The notes below the pieces were generated by a model, which did not search any database, was not told where the DNA came from, and was given only the letters and a program-made list of their open reading frames with translations. Source: Streptomyces sp. NBC_01296 (lineage in GTDB: Bacteria > Actinomycetota > Actinomycetes > Streptomycetales > Streptomycetaceae). From it: a stretch of DNA of 64,000 nucleotides. Position 1 is the first letter of the stretch; each line of letters opens with the position of its first letter. This document shows, piece by piece, positions 33,847 to 44,713 of the stretch. The DNA is taken from positions 4,650,001 to 4,714,000 of the forward strand of contig NZ_CP130720.1 of the NCBI RefSeq assembly GCF_035984415.1. Reading direction: 5' to 3'. Made by a program: the position numbers and the translations under genes.

Positions 33847-35454
33847 GTGTCCGGAACCGGTTCGATCGTGGAAGTGGGCGCGCCGTCCGCGCGCTCCCGG
33901 GCCCTGGCCGTGCTGCGCGTGCGCAGCAGGGCCATGGCCCTCGGGGTGCTGCCCGCCGCCCTCGCGGTGGTGCTGCTGAGCGCCCGGATGACGGGCCGGC
34001 TGGCCGGGGATCCCTGGCCCGTCGTGACCCTCGTCGTATGCGTGGTCGCCGTGCTGGTGCTGCTCGTCGGCGGGGTGTTCGCCGCGGTGGTGCTGCGGGC
34101 GAGCCCGGCCGTGACGCCGACGGTGCCGCTGCCGGAGACCGCCGCGCCCGACCTCTACCGGCTGGTGCGGGATCTGGCCGACCGGATGGACGTGCCCGTG
34201 CCCTCCGCGATAGCCCTGACGCCGGACTGCGACAGCTGGCTGGAGGACCGCACGCATGCGGCGCACCGCCGCGGCGGCATAACCGGCGGCCGCGAGTCGG
34301 AGCCGGGTGCGGCTCCCGTGCTGGTGATCGGCTCGCCGTTCCTGTGGTGGATGCGGGTCGCCGAGCTGCGGGCGGTCCTGGCGCCGGTCGTCGCCGGTAC
34401 GGGCCCTTCCGCGCATCCGGACATAGCCGATGCCCGCGGGTTCGTCCGCGGACTCGATGCCGCCGTGGACGTGGGCAGCAGGCCCGGCCTCGGCTGGATC
34501 GGCAGGCCGGCCCGGCTGCTGCTGAGGCTGTGCCAGACGGACGCCGCCGAGATGGAGCGCGGCGTGGCCGCCGCTGCCTCGGACCGTGCACAGGGTGTGG
34601 ATTACGGGCTGCGCATCGTCGCCCAGGAGCAGGTCGGCCTCGCCTACGCGGGCTGGGACCGGCTGTTGACCCGGGTCGCGCTGCCCGCGTGGCGGATGGG
34701 CCGCTGGCCGGCGCACCTCGACGCAGGGGTCGTCTCCGCGCTGACCGAGCTGTCCCGGCGGGACCGGCTGGCCGAGGGGTTCACCTCGCGGCTGGGCGAG
34801 CGGCCCGCGTGCGATCTGCTGGAGCGTCCGGGTGTGGTCGACGAGGCCGCTTCGCTGCTGGCCGCGCGGCTCTTCCACGGCGGTCCGGCCGAGGCCGGTC
34901 CGGACTGGTCGCCGGTGGACTGGGCGGCGTATCCGGAGGAGGTCGTGGACCGCAAATGGCGCGCCGAGGCCGCCCGGCTGCATGCGGCGCTGGACGCCCT
35001 CGCCGTGCCGGCCGGGCCCGGGCCGACGCTGGACCGGGTGCTGGGCTATCTCGCGGACGGGGCCGGCGAGGGCGCGGCCGGAGAGGCGCTGGCCGGGCTG
35101 CTCAGCGGTGACCTGGCCAGGGAGGAACGTTCCGCAGGCGCCGCCGGCGTGGGTGCCGGGGTGGCGCGCGGGGCGGATGCCGTGCCGCTGTTCCCGCTCC
35201 AGCCGCCCCGCAGCGGGCGGGACCTGCTCGCCGACCACGTGACGGCGATGGTGTGCGCCGCGGCCGTGGACTCGGCCGATGCCGCGCCCGGGCTGGACTG
35301 GCTGGACGGCCCCGTCCTCCTGGTCGGCGGCGAACGCCGCGCGGATCTGGCCCCCCGGGTGCTGACCCTGGTGGAGGACGGCGAAGCGGAACCCCTGCGC
35401 GACTGGCTCGCCGCCCTGGGCGTCCGCCCGGAAAAGCCGGTCCGCCTGGTGTGA
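33847..35454 (+). CDS. Membrane protein with degenerate M48-peptidase-like domain
   Basis: A 535-residue protein with two N-terminal transmembrane helices (about residues 30-45 and 57-80). The following part resembles an HtpX/M48 domain: LYRLVRDLADRMDVPVPSAI and VLVIGSPFLWWMRVAELRAV. Where M48 enzymes continue with the zinc motif AHELGH, this protein reads APVVAG, so both His and the Glu are missing. The remaining 330 residues are Ala/Leu-rich and helical. It is probably a pseudoenzyme, but this rests on pattern reading only. GTG start after a GGGGGTGAGG purine run. Confidence 0.65.
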   Translation: MSGTGSIVEVGAPSARSRALAVLRVRSRAMALGVLPAALAVVLLSARMTGRLAGDPWPVVTLVVCVVAVLVLLVGGVFAAVVLRASPAVTPTVPLPETAAPDLYRLVRDLADRMDVPVPSAIALTPDCDSWLEDRTHAAHRRGGITGGRESEPGAAPVLVIGSPFLWWMRVAELRAVLAPVVAGTGPSAHPDIADARGFVRGLDAAVDVGSRPGLGWIGRPARLLLRLCQTDAAEMERGVAAAASDRAQGVDYGLRIVAQEQVGLAYAGWDRLLTRVALPAWRMGRWPAHLDAGVVSALTELSRRDRLAEGFTSRLGERPACDLLERPGVVDEAASLLAARLFHGGPAEAGPDWSPVDWAAYPEEVVDRKWRAEAARLHAALDALAVPAGPGPTLDRVLGYLADGAGEGAAGEALAGLLSGDLAREERSAGAAGVGAGVARGADAVPLFPLQPPRSGRDLLADHVTAMVCAAAVDSADAAPGLDWLDGPVLLVGGERRADLAPRVLTLVEDGEAEPLRDWLAALGVRPEKPVRLV

Positions 35455-35706
35455 CTCCGCCCGCGAGCCGGCACGCGGCCCTGCCCGCGAGTCGCCCTGA
35501 GCCGCCCGCGGCCGGCGCCGCTGGGCGTGGCGTTCGCCGAGCCCGGGTCCGGGCTCCCGGTACTCCGTGGCTCCGAATGTGGCGAACGGTGACGGAATGA
35601 GTGCGTTATGTGATGTGCTGGGACCGGTCACGGTTCGATGCCTTGAAGCCGTGCCGCATCGGAGCGAAGAAGAGACCGTTCGGGGGAGCGAGGGAGGGGA
35701 GCGGGG

Positions 35707-37185
35707 ATGGGTGCGGACCAGATCCGGCGTTGGGAATCAGGGGCGCTCGCGCACGCGGTGACCGATCCCTTCGGCCAGGGGCCGCTGCCGTGGTTCCGGG
35801 GCAGCGAGCTGTACTTCGACGACACCGGGCAGGTCGTGCCCTGGTACGTGGACCCGGCCCTGGCCCCCGGCCAGAACCCCCGCGCCCGCAGCAACGGCGG
35901 CCCGCGGACCGCCGACGACGTGCACCGGCAGATCAAGGGCTTCGCCTCCACCGGGGCCGTCGCGCCCGGCGAGGCCATCGACTTCCACATCACCGTGGAC
36001 CCGCCCCAGCAGTTCTCCGTCGACGTCTACCGCATCGGCCACTACGGCGGCGACGGCGCCTCCAAGATCACCACCAGCCCCCGGCTCTCGGGCATCGTCC
36101 AGCCGGCCCCCCTCACCGCCGACCGCACCGTCTCCTGCCACCACTGGTGGCTCTCCTGGCGGCTCCAGGTCCCCTCCTACTGGAGCGTCGGCGCGTACGT
36201 CGCCGTGCTCACCACCGCCGACGGGTACCGGTCCCACATCCCCTTCACCGTCCGCGACGACCACCCCGCCGATCTGCTCCTGCTGCTGCCCGACATCACC
36301 TGGCAGGCCTACAACCTCTACCCCGAGGACGGGCGGACCGGCGCGAGCCTCTACCACGCCTGGGACGACGAGGGCCGGCTGCTCGGCGAGCGGGACGCGG
36401 CCGTCACCGTCTCCTTCGACCGGCCCTACGCCGGCGCCGGCCTGCCCCTGCACGTGGGCCACGCCTACGACTTCATCCGCTGGGCCGAGCGCTACGGCTA
36501 CGACATCGCCTACGCCGACACCCGTGATCTGCACGCCGGCCGCGTCGACCCCACCCGCTACCGCGGCCTGGTCTTCCCCGGCCACGACGAGTACTGGTCG
36601 GCCCCCATGCGCCGCACCGTCGAGCGCGCCCGCGACCACGGCACCTCGCTCGTCTTCCTCTCCGCCAACACCATGTACTGGCAGGTCGAGCTGGGCCCCT
36701 CCCCCTCCGGGGTCGAGGACCGGCTGCTCACCTGCCGAAAACGCCGCGGCCCCGGCCGCCCCAGCCTCTGGCGCGAGATCGACCGCCCGGAGCAGCAGCT
36801 GCTCGGCATCCAGTACGCAGGGCGGGTCCCCGAGCCCGCGCCCCTGATCGTGCGCAATGCCACGCACTGGCTCTGGGACTCCACCGGCGCCGCCGAGAAC
36901 GACGAGCTCCCCGGCCTCGTCGCAGGCGAGGCCGACCGCTACTTCCCGCGCACCCAGCTCCCCGAGCACCAGGATCGCATCCTGCTCGCGCACTCCCCGT
37001 ACCTCGACAGCGAGGGCGCGAAGCGCCACCAGGAGACCTCCTTGTACCGGTCCCCGAGCGGCGCGCTGGTCTTCGCGTCGGGCACGTTCGCCTGGTCCCC
37101 GGCCCTCGACCGCCCCGGCCATGTCGACGAACGGGTCCAGCGGGCCACCGCCAACCTCCTCGACCGGATCTGCAAGCGGGACTGA
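35707..37185 (+). CDS. DmfB-like protein (N,N-dimethylformamidase large-subunit C-terminal type)
   Basis: A 492-residue protein, apparently cytoplasmic. After an N-terminal beta-rich part (DFHITVDPPQQFSVDVYRIGHYGG) it shows the family core: LLLLLPDITWQAYNLYPEDG, YDFIRWAERYGYDIAYADT, LVFPGHDEYWSAPMR and SLVFLSANTMYWQVE. The domain is known from dimethylformamidase but is widespread in actinobacteria, where its substrates are unknown. A GGAGGGGAGCGGGG run precedes the ATG. Confidence 0.8.
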   Translation: MGADQIRRWESGALAHAVTDPFGQGPLPWFRGSELYFDDTGQVVPWYVDPALAPGQNPRARSNGGPRTADDVHRQIKGFASTGAVAPGEAIDFHITVDPPQQFSVDVYRIGHYGGDGASKITTSPRLSGIVQPAPLTADRTVSCHHWWLSWRLQVPSYWSVGAYVAVLTTADGYRSHIPFTVRDDHPADLLLLLPDITWQAYNLYPEDGRTGASLYHAWDDEGRLLGERDAAVTVSFDRPYAGAGLPLHVGHAYDFIRWAERYGYDIAYADTRDLHAGRVDPTRYRGLVFPGHDEYWSAPMRRTVERARDHGTSLVFLSANTMYWQVELGPSPSGVEDRLLTCRKRRGPGRPSLWREIDRPEQQLLGIQYAGRVPEPAPLIVRNATHWLWDSTGAAENDELPGLVAGEADRYFPRTQLPEHQDRILLAHSPYLDSEGAKRHQETSLYRSPSGALVFASGTFAWSPALDRPGHVDERVQRATANLLDRICKRD

Positions 37186-37271
37186 CCCGACCCGACCCGA
37201 CCCGTTGTCCCTGTTCGCGGACGCGTGCGGGAGAATGGGGCTGCGCTCGTACAGAACCACAGGGAGACCCC

Positions 37272-38174
37272 GTGTCCGGATTCGTCGAAAAGCCCGAGCC
37301 GGTTCAGGTGCCCGGCCTCGTCCACCTCCACACCGGCAAGGTGCGCGACCTCTACCGCGACGGCGACGGCAACCTCGTCATGGTCGCCAGCGACCGGATG
37401 TCCGCGTACGACTGGGTGCTCCCCACCGAGATCCCGGACAAGGGCCGCGTCCTGACCCAGCTCTCCCTCTGGTGGTTCGACCAGCTCGCGGACCTCGTCC
37501 CGAACCACGTGATCGGCACCGAGCTGCCCGAGGGCGCCCCCGCCGACTGGGCCGGCCGCACGCTGATCTGCAAGAGCCTGCTGATGGTCCCGGTCGAGTG
37601 CGTGGCCCGCGGCTACCTCACCGGCTCCGGCCTCGCCGAGTACGAGCAGACCCGTACGGTCTGCGGACTGGCCCTCCCCGAGGGGCTCGTGGACGGCTCC
37701 GAGCTGCCCGCCCCGATCTTCACCCCGGCCGCCAAGGCCGAGGTCGGCGAGCACGACGAGAACGTCTCGTACGAGGAGGTCGCGCGCACCACCGGCGCCG
37801 AGACGGCGGCGCTGCTGCGCCAGACCACCCTCGCCGTGTACGGCCGGGCCCGGGACATCGCCCGCGAGCGCGGGATCATCCTGGCCGACACCAAGTTCGA
37901 GTTCGGCTTCGACGCGGACGGCACCCTCGTCGCCGGCGACGAGGTGCTGACCCCGGACTCCTCCCGCTTCTGGCCGGCCGACCAGTGGGAGCCGGGCCGC
38001 ACGCAGGCTTCCTTCGACAAGCAGTTCGTCCGCAACTGGCTGTCCTCCCCGGCGTCCGGCTGGGACCGGAAGGGCGAACTCCCGCCGCCGGCCCTCCCGC
38101 AGGAGGTCGTCCAGCAGACCAGCGCCAAGTACATCGAGGCGTACGAGCGGCTCACCGGCCTCACCTGGGCCTGA
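37272..38174 (+). CDS. purC: Phosphoribosylaminoimidazole-succinocarboxamide synthase
   Basis: SAICAR synthase of purine synthesis, 300 residues, joining aspartate to CAIR using ATP. Family motifs are HTGKVRDLYRDGDGNLVMVASDRMSAYD at the start, VPVECVARGYLTGSG, ILADTKFEFGFDADG and VLTPDSSRFWP. The size fits the longer (yeast-like) class. It starts with GTG at 37272 after an AGGGAG site. Confidence 0.96.
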   Translation: MSGFVEKPEPVQVPGLVHLHTGKVRDLYRDGDGNLVMVASDRMSAYDWVLPTEIPDKGRVLTQLSLWWFDQLADLVPNHVIGTELPEGAPADWAGRTLICKSLLMVPVECVARGYLTGSGLAEYEQTRTVCGLALPEGLVDGSELPAPIFTPAAKAEVGEHDENVSYEEVARTTGAETAALLRQTTLAVYGRARDIARERGIILADTKFEFGFDADGTLVAGDEVLTPDSSRFWPADQWEPGRTQASFDKQFVRNWLSSPASGWDRKGELPPPALPQEVVQQTSAKYIEAYERLTGLTWA

Positions 38175-38261
38175 GGCCAGCGGTTCCGGGCCCGGGACGC
38201 CGGGCCCGGAACCCGGGCGTGGACGCCGGGCCCCGGCCCGGTCCCGGTCCCGGAACACGAA

Positions 38262-38291
38262 GAAGCCCCCGGTCAGATGACCGGGGGCTTC
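38262..38291. terminator. Bidirectional terminator between purC and tRNA-Gly
   Basis: The perfect arms GAAGCCCCCGGTCA (38262-38275) and TGACCGGGGGCTTC (38278-38291) serve the convergent purC and tRNA-Gly(GCC) genes. Confidence 0.8.
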
Positions 38292-38299
38292 TTCGATGG

Positions 38300-38372
<73 letters not shown>

Positions 38373-38396
38373 AGGTGCGCCGTAGCGCGAGAACCA

Positions 38397-39008
38397 CTAT
38401 ACCCAACCTCGCTCGCGTGCGAGACGCACTGCCGTGTGACGGTTCTCCGCGCCGAGCTTCGAGGCCGCCGACGACAGGTAGTTCCGCACGGTCCCCTGCG
38501 ACAGCGAGGCCCGCTCCGCGATCTCCGCGACCGGCGCCCCGTCCCCCGCGAGTTCGAGCACCTCGGCCTCGCGCGCGGTCAGCGGGGAGTCCCCCGCACT
38601 GATCGCGTCGGCCGCCAACTCCGGGTCCACATAACGCCCTCCGGCGTGCACGGTCCGGATCAGCTCGGCCAGCCGCTGCGCCGACACGGTCTTCGGTGCG
38701 AAGGCCCGCACCCCTGCCGCAAGGGCCCGCTTCAGGTGCCCGGGGCGCCCGTGGCTCGTCACGATCATGGTCTTGCAGTCGGGGAGTTCGGCCCGCAGCG
38801 ATGTGGCCACGCTCACACCGTCCGCCCCCGGCATCTGCAGGTCGAGCACCGCCACGTCCGGCCGGTGGGCGCGCGCCATCGCGAGGGCCTCCGGCCCCGA
38901 GGCCGCTTCCGCGACGACCAGCAGATCGTCCTCCAGGGCCAGCAGCGCGGCGAGCGCGCCGCGGATCAGGTGCTCGTCATCGGCCAGCAGTACGCGTACG
39001 GGGCTCAC
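38397..39008 (-). CDS. NarL/FixJ-type response regulator
   Basis: A 203-residue regulator. The receiver domain (residues 1-120) has the acidic pair Asp10-Asp11, phosphorylation site Asp56 (VLDLQMPG), the switch Thr in MIVTSHG and Lys in FAPKTVS. The LuxR helix-turn-helix (about 140-200) reads LTAREAEVLELAGDGAPVAE and SLSQGTVRNYLSSAASKLGA. The GTG start overlaps the kinase stop by 4 nt (GTGA), so kinase and regulator are coupled. Target genes are unknown. A tRNA-Gly gene lies just downstream. Confidence 0.92.
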   Translation of the reverse strand: MSPVRVLLADDEHLIRGALAALLALEDDLLVVAEAASGPEALAMARAHRPDVAVLDLQMPGADGVSVATSLRAELPDCKTMIVTSHGRPGHLKRALAAGVRAFAPKTVSAQRLAELIRTVHAGGRYVDPELAADAISAGDSPLTAREAEVLELAGDGAPVAEIAERASLSQGTVRNYLSSAASKLGAENRHTAVRLARERGWV

Positions 39009-40243
39009 GCCCGCACCTCCAGTCCTCGCAGTTGTCCGCCCGGGATCCGCGCCCGCAGCCGGAACCGGCCGCCGTCGACCGGGCCCGCCTCCAAGGTGCC
39101 GTCCAGCACCGCGAGCCGCTCCCGAAGTCCCGCGAGCCCGGAGCCCGGCGGTCCGGCCGGCGCCTCGGGGGCCCCGTCGTTCTCCACCACCAGCGTCAGG
39201 GCGCCCTCGTCGGGCGCCGTCAGCCGGATCACACAGCTGCGGGCGTCCCCGTGCCGCAGCACGTTCGTGGTCGCCTCCCGGACCACCCAGCCCAGCGCCG
39301 ACTGCACCTCGGGGCGCAGTGCGCGGCCGGCCTCGATCTCGACGCGGCACTCCATCCCGGCCGCGCTGAGCACCCCGCGGGCGCCTTCCAGCTCCGCCGT
39401 CAGATCCGCCTCGCGGTAGCCGCGCACGACGTCCCGTACCTCGCGCTGCGACTCCCGGGCGATCCGCTGGACCTCGATCATCTGGTCCACGGCCTCCGGG
39501 CGTTCACGCCGGGCCAGCTGGACCGCCAGCTCGCTCTTGAGCGCGATCACCGCCAGATTGCGGCCCATCACGTCGTGCAGGTCCCGCCCGAAGCGCAGCC
39601 GCTCCTCGGCGACGGCCAGCTGCGCCTGGAGCTCCCGGGCCCGCTCGAGCTCGTGGACGGTGTTCAGCAGCCACCCGGAGAACCCGTAGGCCAGGCTCAT
39701 GAACAGGCCGCTCAGCAGGACTCCGACCGCGTAGCCGGCGACCTCGCCCGGGGGCAGGCCGAGGGCGACCATCACGACGGCCGTGCCGGCCGTCGCGGCC
39801 GGGGCGACGCACCACATGCGCCGGACCCTCTTCAGGCACAGCACCAACGATCCCGTGGCGAAGCAGCTCATGCCGATCACCAGGGACGGGGCCGCCGACG
39901 CGTCGATGTGCCCGGTCTTGCGCAGGACGAGGGCGGCGAGGCACGCGACGGCCGTCAGGACCGCCGTGGCCACCGCGAGCCGCACCGGCCGCGCCCGGCG
40001 CCCGACCAGCCAGTCCAGTGCCCTGGAGGAGAGGAACGCGACCAGCACGGAGTGCGCGCACAGTGCCGGGAAGAACGCGGCGGCCACGGGACGCGAGGAC
40101 GTCCGCACCGCCGCCGAGCCGACCAGGGGCAATCCGAACGACATGATCTCGATCAGTACGAAGAAGTGGAACGAGCAGCGTGTGTACAGCTCGACCTTCC
40201 CCGCACTGCTGCGGTTCTTCCACCATCCGGTCAGCTTCGACAC
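39005..40243 (-). CDS. Membrane sensor histidine kinase (HisKA_3 type)
   Basis: A 412-residue kinase starting at GTG 40243. The N-terminal half contains about five or six transmembrane helices and no large extracellular loop, so it probably senses a membrane signal. The dimerisation/phosphoacceptor motif is GRDLHDVMGRNLAVIALKSE with His223. The HATPase_c domain has REATTNVLRHGDA (N box) and GSGLAGLRERLAVLDG (G2). It phosphorylates the coupled NarL-type regulator. The ligand is unknown. Confidence 0.92.
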   Translation of the reverse strand: MSKLTGWWKNRSSAGKVELYTRCSFHFFVLIEIMSFGLPLVGSAAVRTSSRPVAAAFFPALCAHSVLVAFLSSRALDWLVGRRARPVRLAVATAVLTAVACLAALVLRKTGHIDASAAPSLVIGMSCFATGSLVLCLKRVRRMWCVAPAATAGTAVVMVALGLPPGEVAGYAVGVLLSGLFMSLAYGFSGWLLNTVHELERARELQAQLAVAEERLRFGRDLHDVMGRNLAVIALKSELAVQLARRERPEAVDQMIEVQRIARESQREVRDVVRGYREADLTAELEGARGVLSAAGMECRVEIEAGRALRPEVQSALGWVVREATTNVLRHGDARSCVIRLTAPDEGALTLVVENDGAPEAPAGPPGSGLAGLRERLAVLDGTLEAGPVDGGRFRLRARIPGGQLRGLEVRA

Positions 40244-40389
40244 AGTCCCAGTCCCCCGATCACGCTCCGGCGGTCGCCGGCCGTGCACGACTCCAGCCTC
40301 GCGGCGGCCCGCGGGCGGCATCAGTGCGCGCCGTCATCTCCCCCGATGACATTTGTCAGCACAAGCCGATTGCACGCAAGGCATACGAC

Positions 40390-40418
40390 AAAGGCCCTGA
40401 TCAATGATCAGGGCCTTT
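40390..40418 (-). terminator. Terminator after the second tRNA-Gly(GCC)
   Basis: The perfect arms AAAGGCCCTGATCA and TGATCAGGGCCTTT lie 8 nt past the tRNA 3' end. Confidence 0.8.
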
Positions 40419-40426
40419 GTACGCTG

Positions 40427-40499
<73 letters not shown>

Positions 40500-40579
40500 A
40501 TGCTTGCGGCAACACGAATGTCGCTGCGATGCGTGCATCACTCTACCTGATCCACAACCGTGGTCGGTAAAGCGTGCAG

Positions 40580-40651
40580 AGCGGGTGACAGGGATCGCAC
40601 ACTGCGCCTTCCTCCTGGAAGGAGGATGTTCTGCTACTGAACTACACCCGC
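40580..40651 (-). tRNA. tRNA-Gly (anticodon UCC), aberrant D- and T-arms
   Basis: A 72-nt gene with acceptor GCGGGTG/CACCCGC and anticodon stem TCCTC/GAGGA around loop CTTCCAG (anticodon TCC). The D-loop reads AGTAGCA, so the invariant GG at 18-19 is lost. The T-loop reads TGCGATC, where TTCGA is expected. The T-stem (CAGTG against CCTGT) has only one or two regular pairs unless it shifts register. The neighbouring tRNA-Gly(GCC) is canonical at all these sites. The gene may be a special-purpose tRNA; see findings. Confidence 0.85.
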
Positions 40652-40782
40652 ACGACCTTCGGGGCTTTGACCTTGCGGTCTGGCCCCTCGGCGTGATCCA
40701 CACACTAGCGGACCGGAGGGGGTGGATGGCAAATCGGCCCCCTCCGGGCCTCGTTAGCGGGCCCCGCTGGGCCCCGCCGGCC

Positions 40783-41100
40783 TCAGTGCGCCTCGTTGTA
40801 CGCCGCGTAGACCCGCTTCGGGATGCGGCCGCGCGGCGGCACGTCGAGGTCGTTGGAGCGGGCCCAGGCGCGTACGACCGCCGGGTCCGGGGCCAGCGAG
40901 GTGTGCTTGTACGTCTTCCCGGAGCGGGCCTGGCGGCGGCCGGCGGCCACGAAGGGCTCGAGGCTCTTCCGCAGTTTCTCTGCGTTGGCCAGATTGAGGT
41001 CGATCTCGTACGACTTACCGTCCAGGCCGAACGTGACCGTTTCCGCCGCTTCTCCGCCGTCGATGTCGTCGGAGATCGTGACTACTACGCGCTGCGCCAC
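40783..41100 (-). CDS. lsrL: Lsr2-family nucleoid-associated protein (LsrL-like)
   Basis: A 105-residue xenogeneic silencer starting at GTG 41100. The N-terminal dimerisation domain (AQRVVVTISDDIDGGEAAET, VTFGLDGKSYEIDLN) is followed by a linker and the DNA-binding end VRAWARSNDLDVPPRGRIPK, in which the RGR tripeptide inserts into AT-rich minor grooves. Streptomyces carries Lsr2 and a second copy, LsrL. Position next to purSQL matches LsrL as I recall, so the symbol rests on context. It may silence foreign AT-rich DNA. Confidence 0.9.
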   Translation of the reverse strand: MAQRVVVTISDDIDGGEAAETVTFGLDGKSYEIDLNLANAEKLRKSLEPFVAAGRRQARSGKTYKHTSLAPDPAVVRAWARSNDLDVPPRGRIPKRVYAAYNEAH

Positions 41101-41452
41101 GGATATCGGTCCCTTCGTGCGACGCCACTCACACGTTGGACGTGCGGTGATGTCGCCTGTGTGGATGTTTCGGAGCAATGCAACTTTCCGCCCCGGGTCG
41201 AGAGGCTACAAATGCCGCCGATCCGGTGGAATCCTTTGTACCGCGATTCCCATTGCATTGCGAAGCCCAGTTAATTGTCTCCGCGTGTCCTGCCGCAATC
41301 CCGGGCACGTGGTTTTCCGGTGGATTTTGCGAAGCGTTGGTGAAGCCGAAACGGGCGGACGATCGCGGCCGAAGGATATCTACCCGCGTAGAAATTTCGG
41401 ACGGGTACGCTGAGGGAACCGCCTTCGCACCAACCACCCATCGGGAGTGCCA
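41101..41452. other. Gene-free divergent region lsrL / purSQL
   Basis: This 352-bp interval is less GC-rich than its surroundings, especially 41220-41400. It contains the inverted repeat TCTAC-CCGC-GTAGA at 41379-41392, about 60 bp before purS. Open frames here lack coding character. It must hold the promoters of lsrL and the purSQL operon. Lsr2-type proteins prefer such AT-rich DNA, so autoregulation is conceivable. Confidence 0.5.
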
Positions 41453-41698
41453 GTGGCACGCGTCGTAGTCGACGTCATGCTCAAGCCGGAGATCCTCGAC
41501 CCTCAGGGCCAGGCGGTGCAGCGTGCACTGCCGCGCCTTGGCTTCGAGGGGATCGCCGACGTCCGCCAGGGGAAGCGCTTCGAGCTCGAGGTGGAGGGAC
41601 CGGTCGACCAGGCCGCCCTCGACCGCATCCACAAGATGGCCGAAACGTTCCTCGCCAACACCGTCATCGAAGACTTCACCGTGAAGGTCGAGGCCTGA
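41453..41698 (+). CDS. purS: FGAM synthase subunit PurS
   Basis: An 81-residue structural subunit of formylglycinamidine ribonucleotide synthase. The GTG at 41453 is chosen because GGGAG lies 6 nt upstream; a GTG at 41447 abuts that site. Family features are VVVDVMLKPEILDPQGQAVQ, LGFEGIADVRQGKRFELEV and the terminal VIEDFTVKVE. It bridges PurL and PurQ in the complex. purQ begins 2 nt after its stop. Confidence 0.95.
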   Translation: MARVVVDVMLKPEILDPQGQAVQRALPRLGFEGIADVRQGKRFELEVEGPVDQAALDRIHKMAETFLANTVIEDFTVKVEA

Positions 41699-41700
41699 CG

Positions 41701-42377
41701 GTGACCACTCGCATCGGAGTCGTCACGTTCCCCGGAACGCTCGACGACCGTGACTCGCTGCGCGCCGTCCGCCTCGCGGGGGCCGAGCCCGTCTCGCTGT
41801 GGCACCGCGACAAGGACCTGCACCAGGTCGACGCGGTCGTCCTCGCGGGCGGCTTCTCCTACGGGGACTACCTGCGCGCCGGAGCCATCTCCCGGTTCTC
41901 GCCGGTGATGGAGACCATCATCGAGCAGGCCAAGGGCGGCATGCCCGTCCTGGGCATCTGCAACGGCTTCCAGATCCTCACCGAGGCCCACCTGCTGCCG
42001 GGGGCGATGCTCCGGAACAACCACCTGCACTTCATCTGCCGCGACCAGAAGCTGCGGGTGGAGAACGCGGAGACCGCGTGGACCGGCGACTACACCGCCG
42101 GCCAGGAGATCTCCGTACCGCTCAAGAACATGGACGGCCGGTACGTCGCCGACGAGCACGTGCTCGACGAGCTCGAGGCCGAAGGCCGCGTGGCCTTCCG
42201 CTACGTCGACGTGAACCCGAACGGGTCGCTCCGCGACATCGCCGGCATCACCAACGCCGCGGGCAACGTCGTCGGCCTCATGCCGCACCCCGAGCACGCG
42301 GTGGAGCCGCTGATCGGGACGGGCCGCACCGACGGCCTCCCGTTCTTCACCTCGGTCCTGAAGAAGCTGGTCTCCGC

Positions 42378-42381
<4 letters not shown>
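41701..42381 (+). CDS. purQ: FGAM synthase glutaminase subunit PurQ
   Basis: A 226-residue class I glutamine amidotransferase that supplies ammonia to PurL. The nucleophile Cys lies in GMPVLGICNGFQILTE, and the catalytic His and Glu in MPHPEHAVEP. GGFSYGDYLRAGAI is the usual substrate loop. GTG start. The stop overlaps the purL start (ATGA). Confidence 0.96.
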
Positions 42382-44627
<2,246 letters not shown>

Positions 44628-44662
44628 TCTCGCCTGCACCGCCCGGCGGTTGTAGTGATTCC

Positions 44663-44696
44663 GTGCCCTCGCAGGCCTTCTGACCTGCGAGGGCAC
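44663..44696 (+). terminator. Terminator after purSQL
   Basis: A perfect 13-bp stem GTGCCCTCGCAGG/CCTGCGAGGGCAC with an 8-nt loop, 36 nt past the purL stop. Confidence 0.8.
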
Positions 44697-44713
44697 GTCC
44701 GCATACTGACGCG

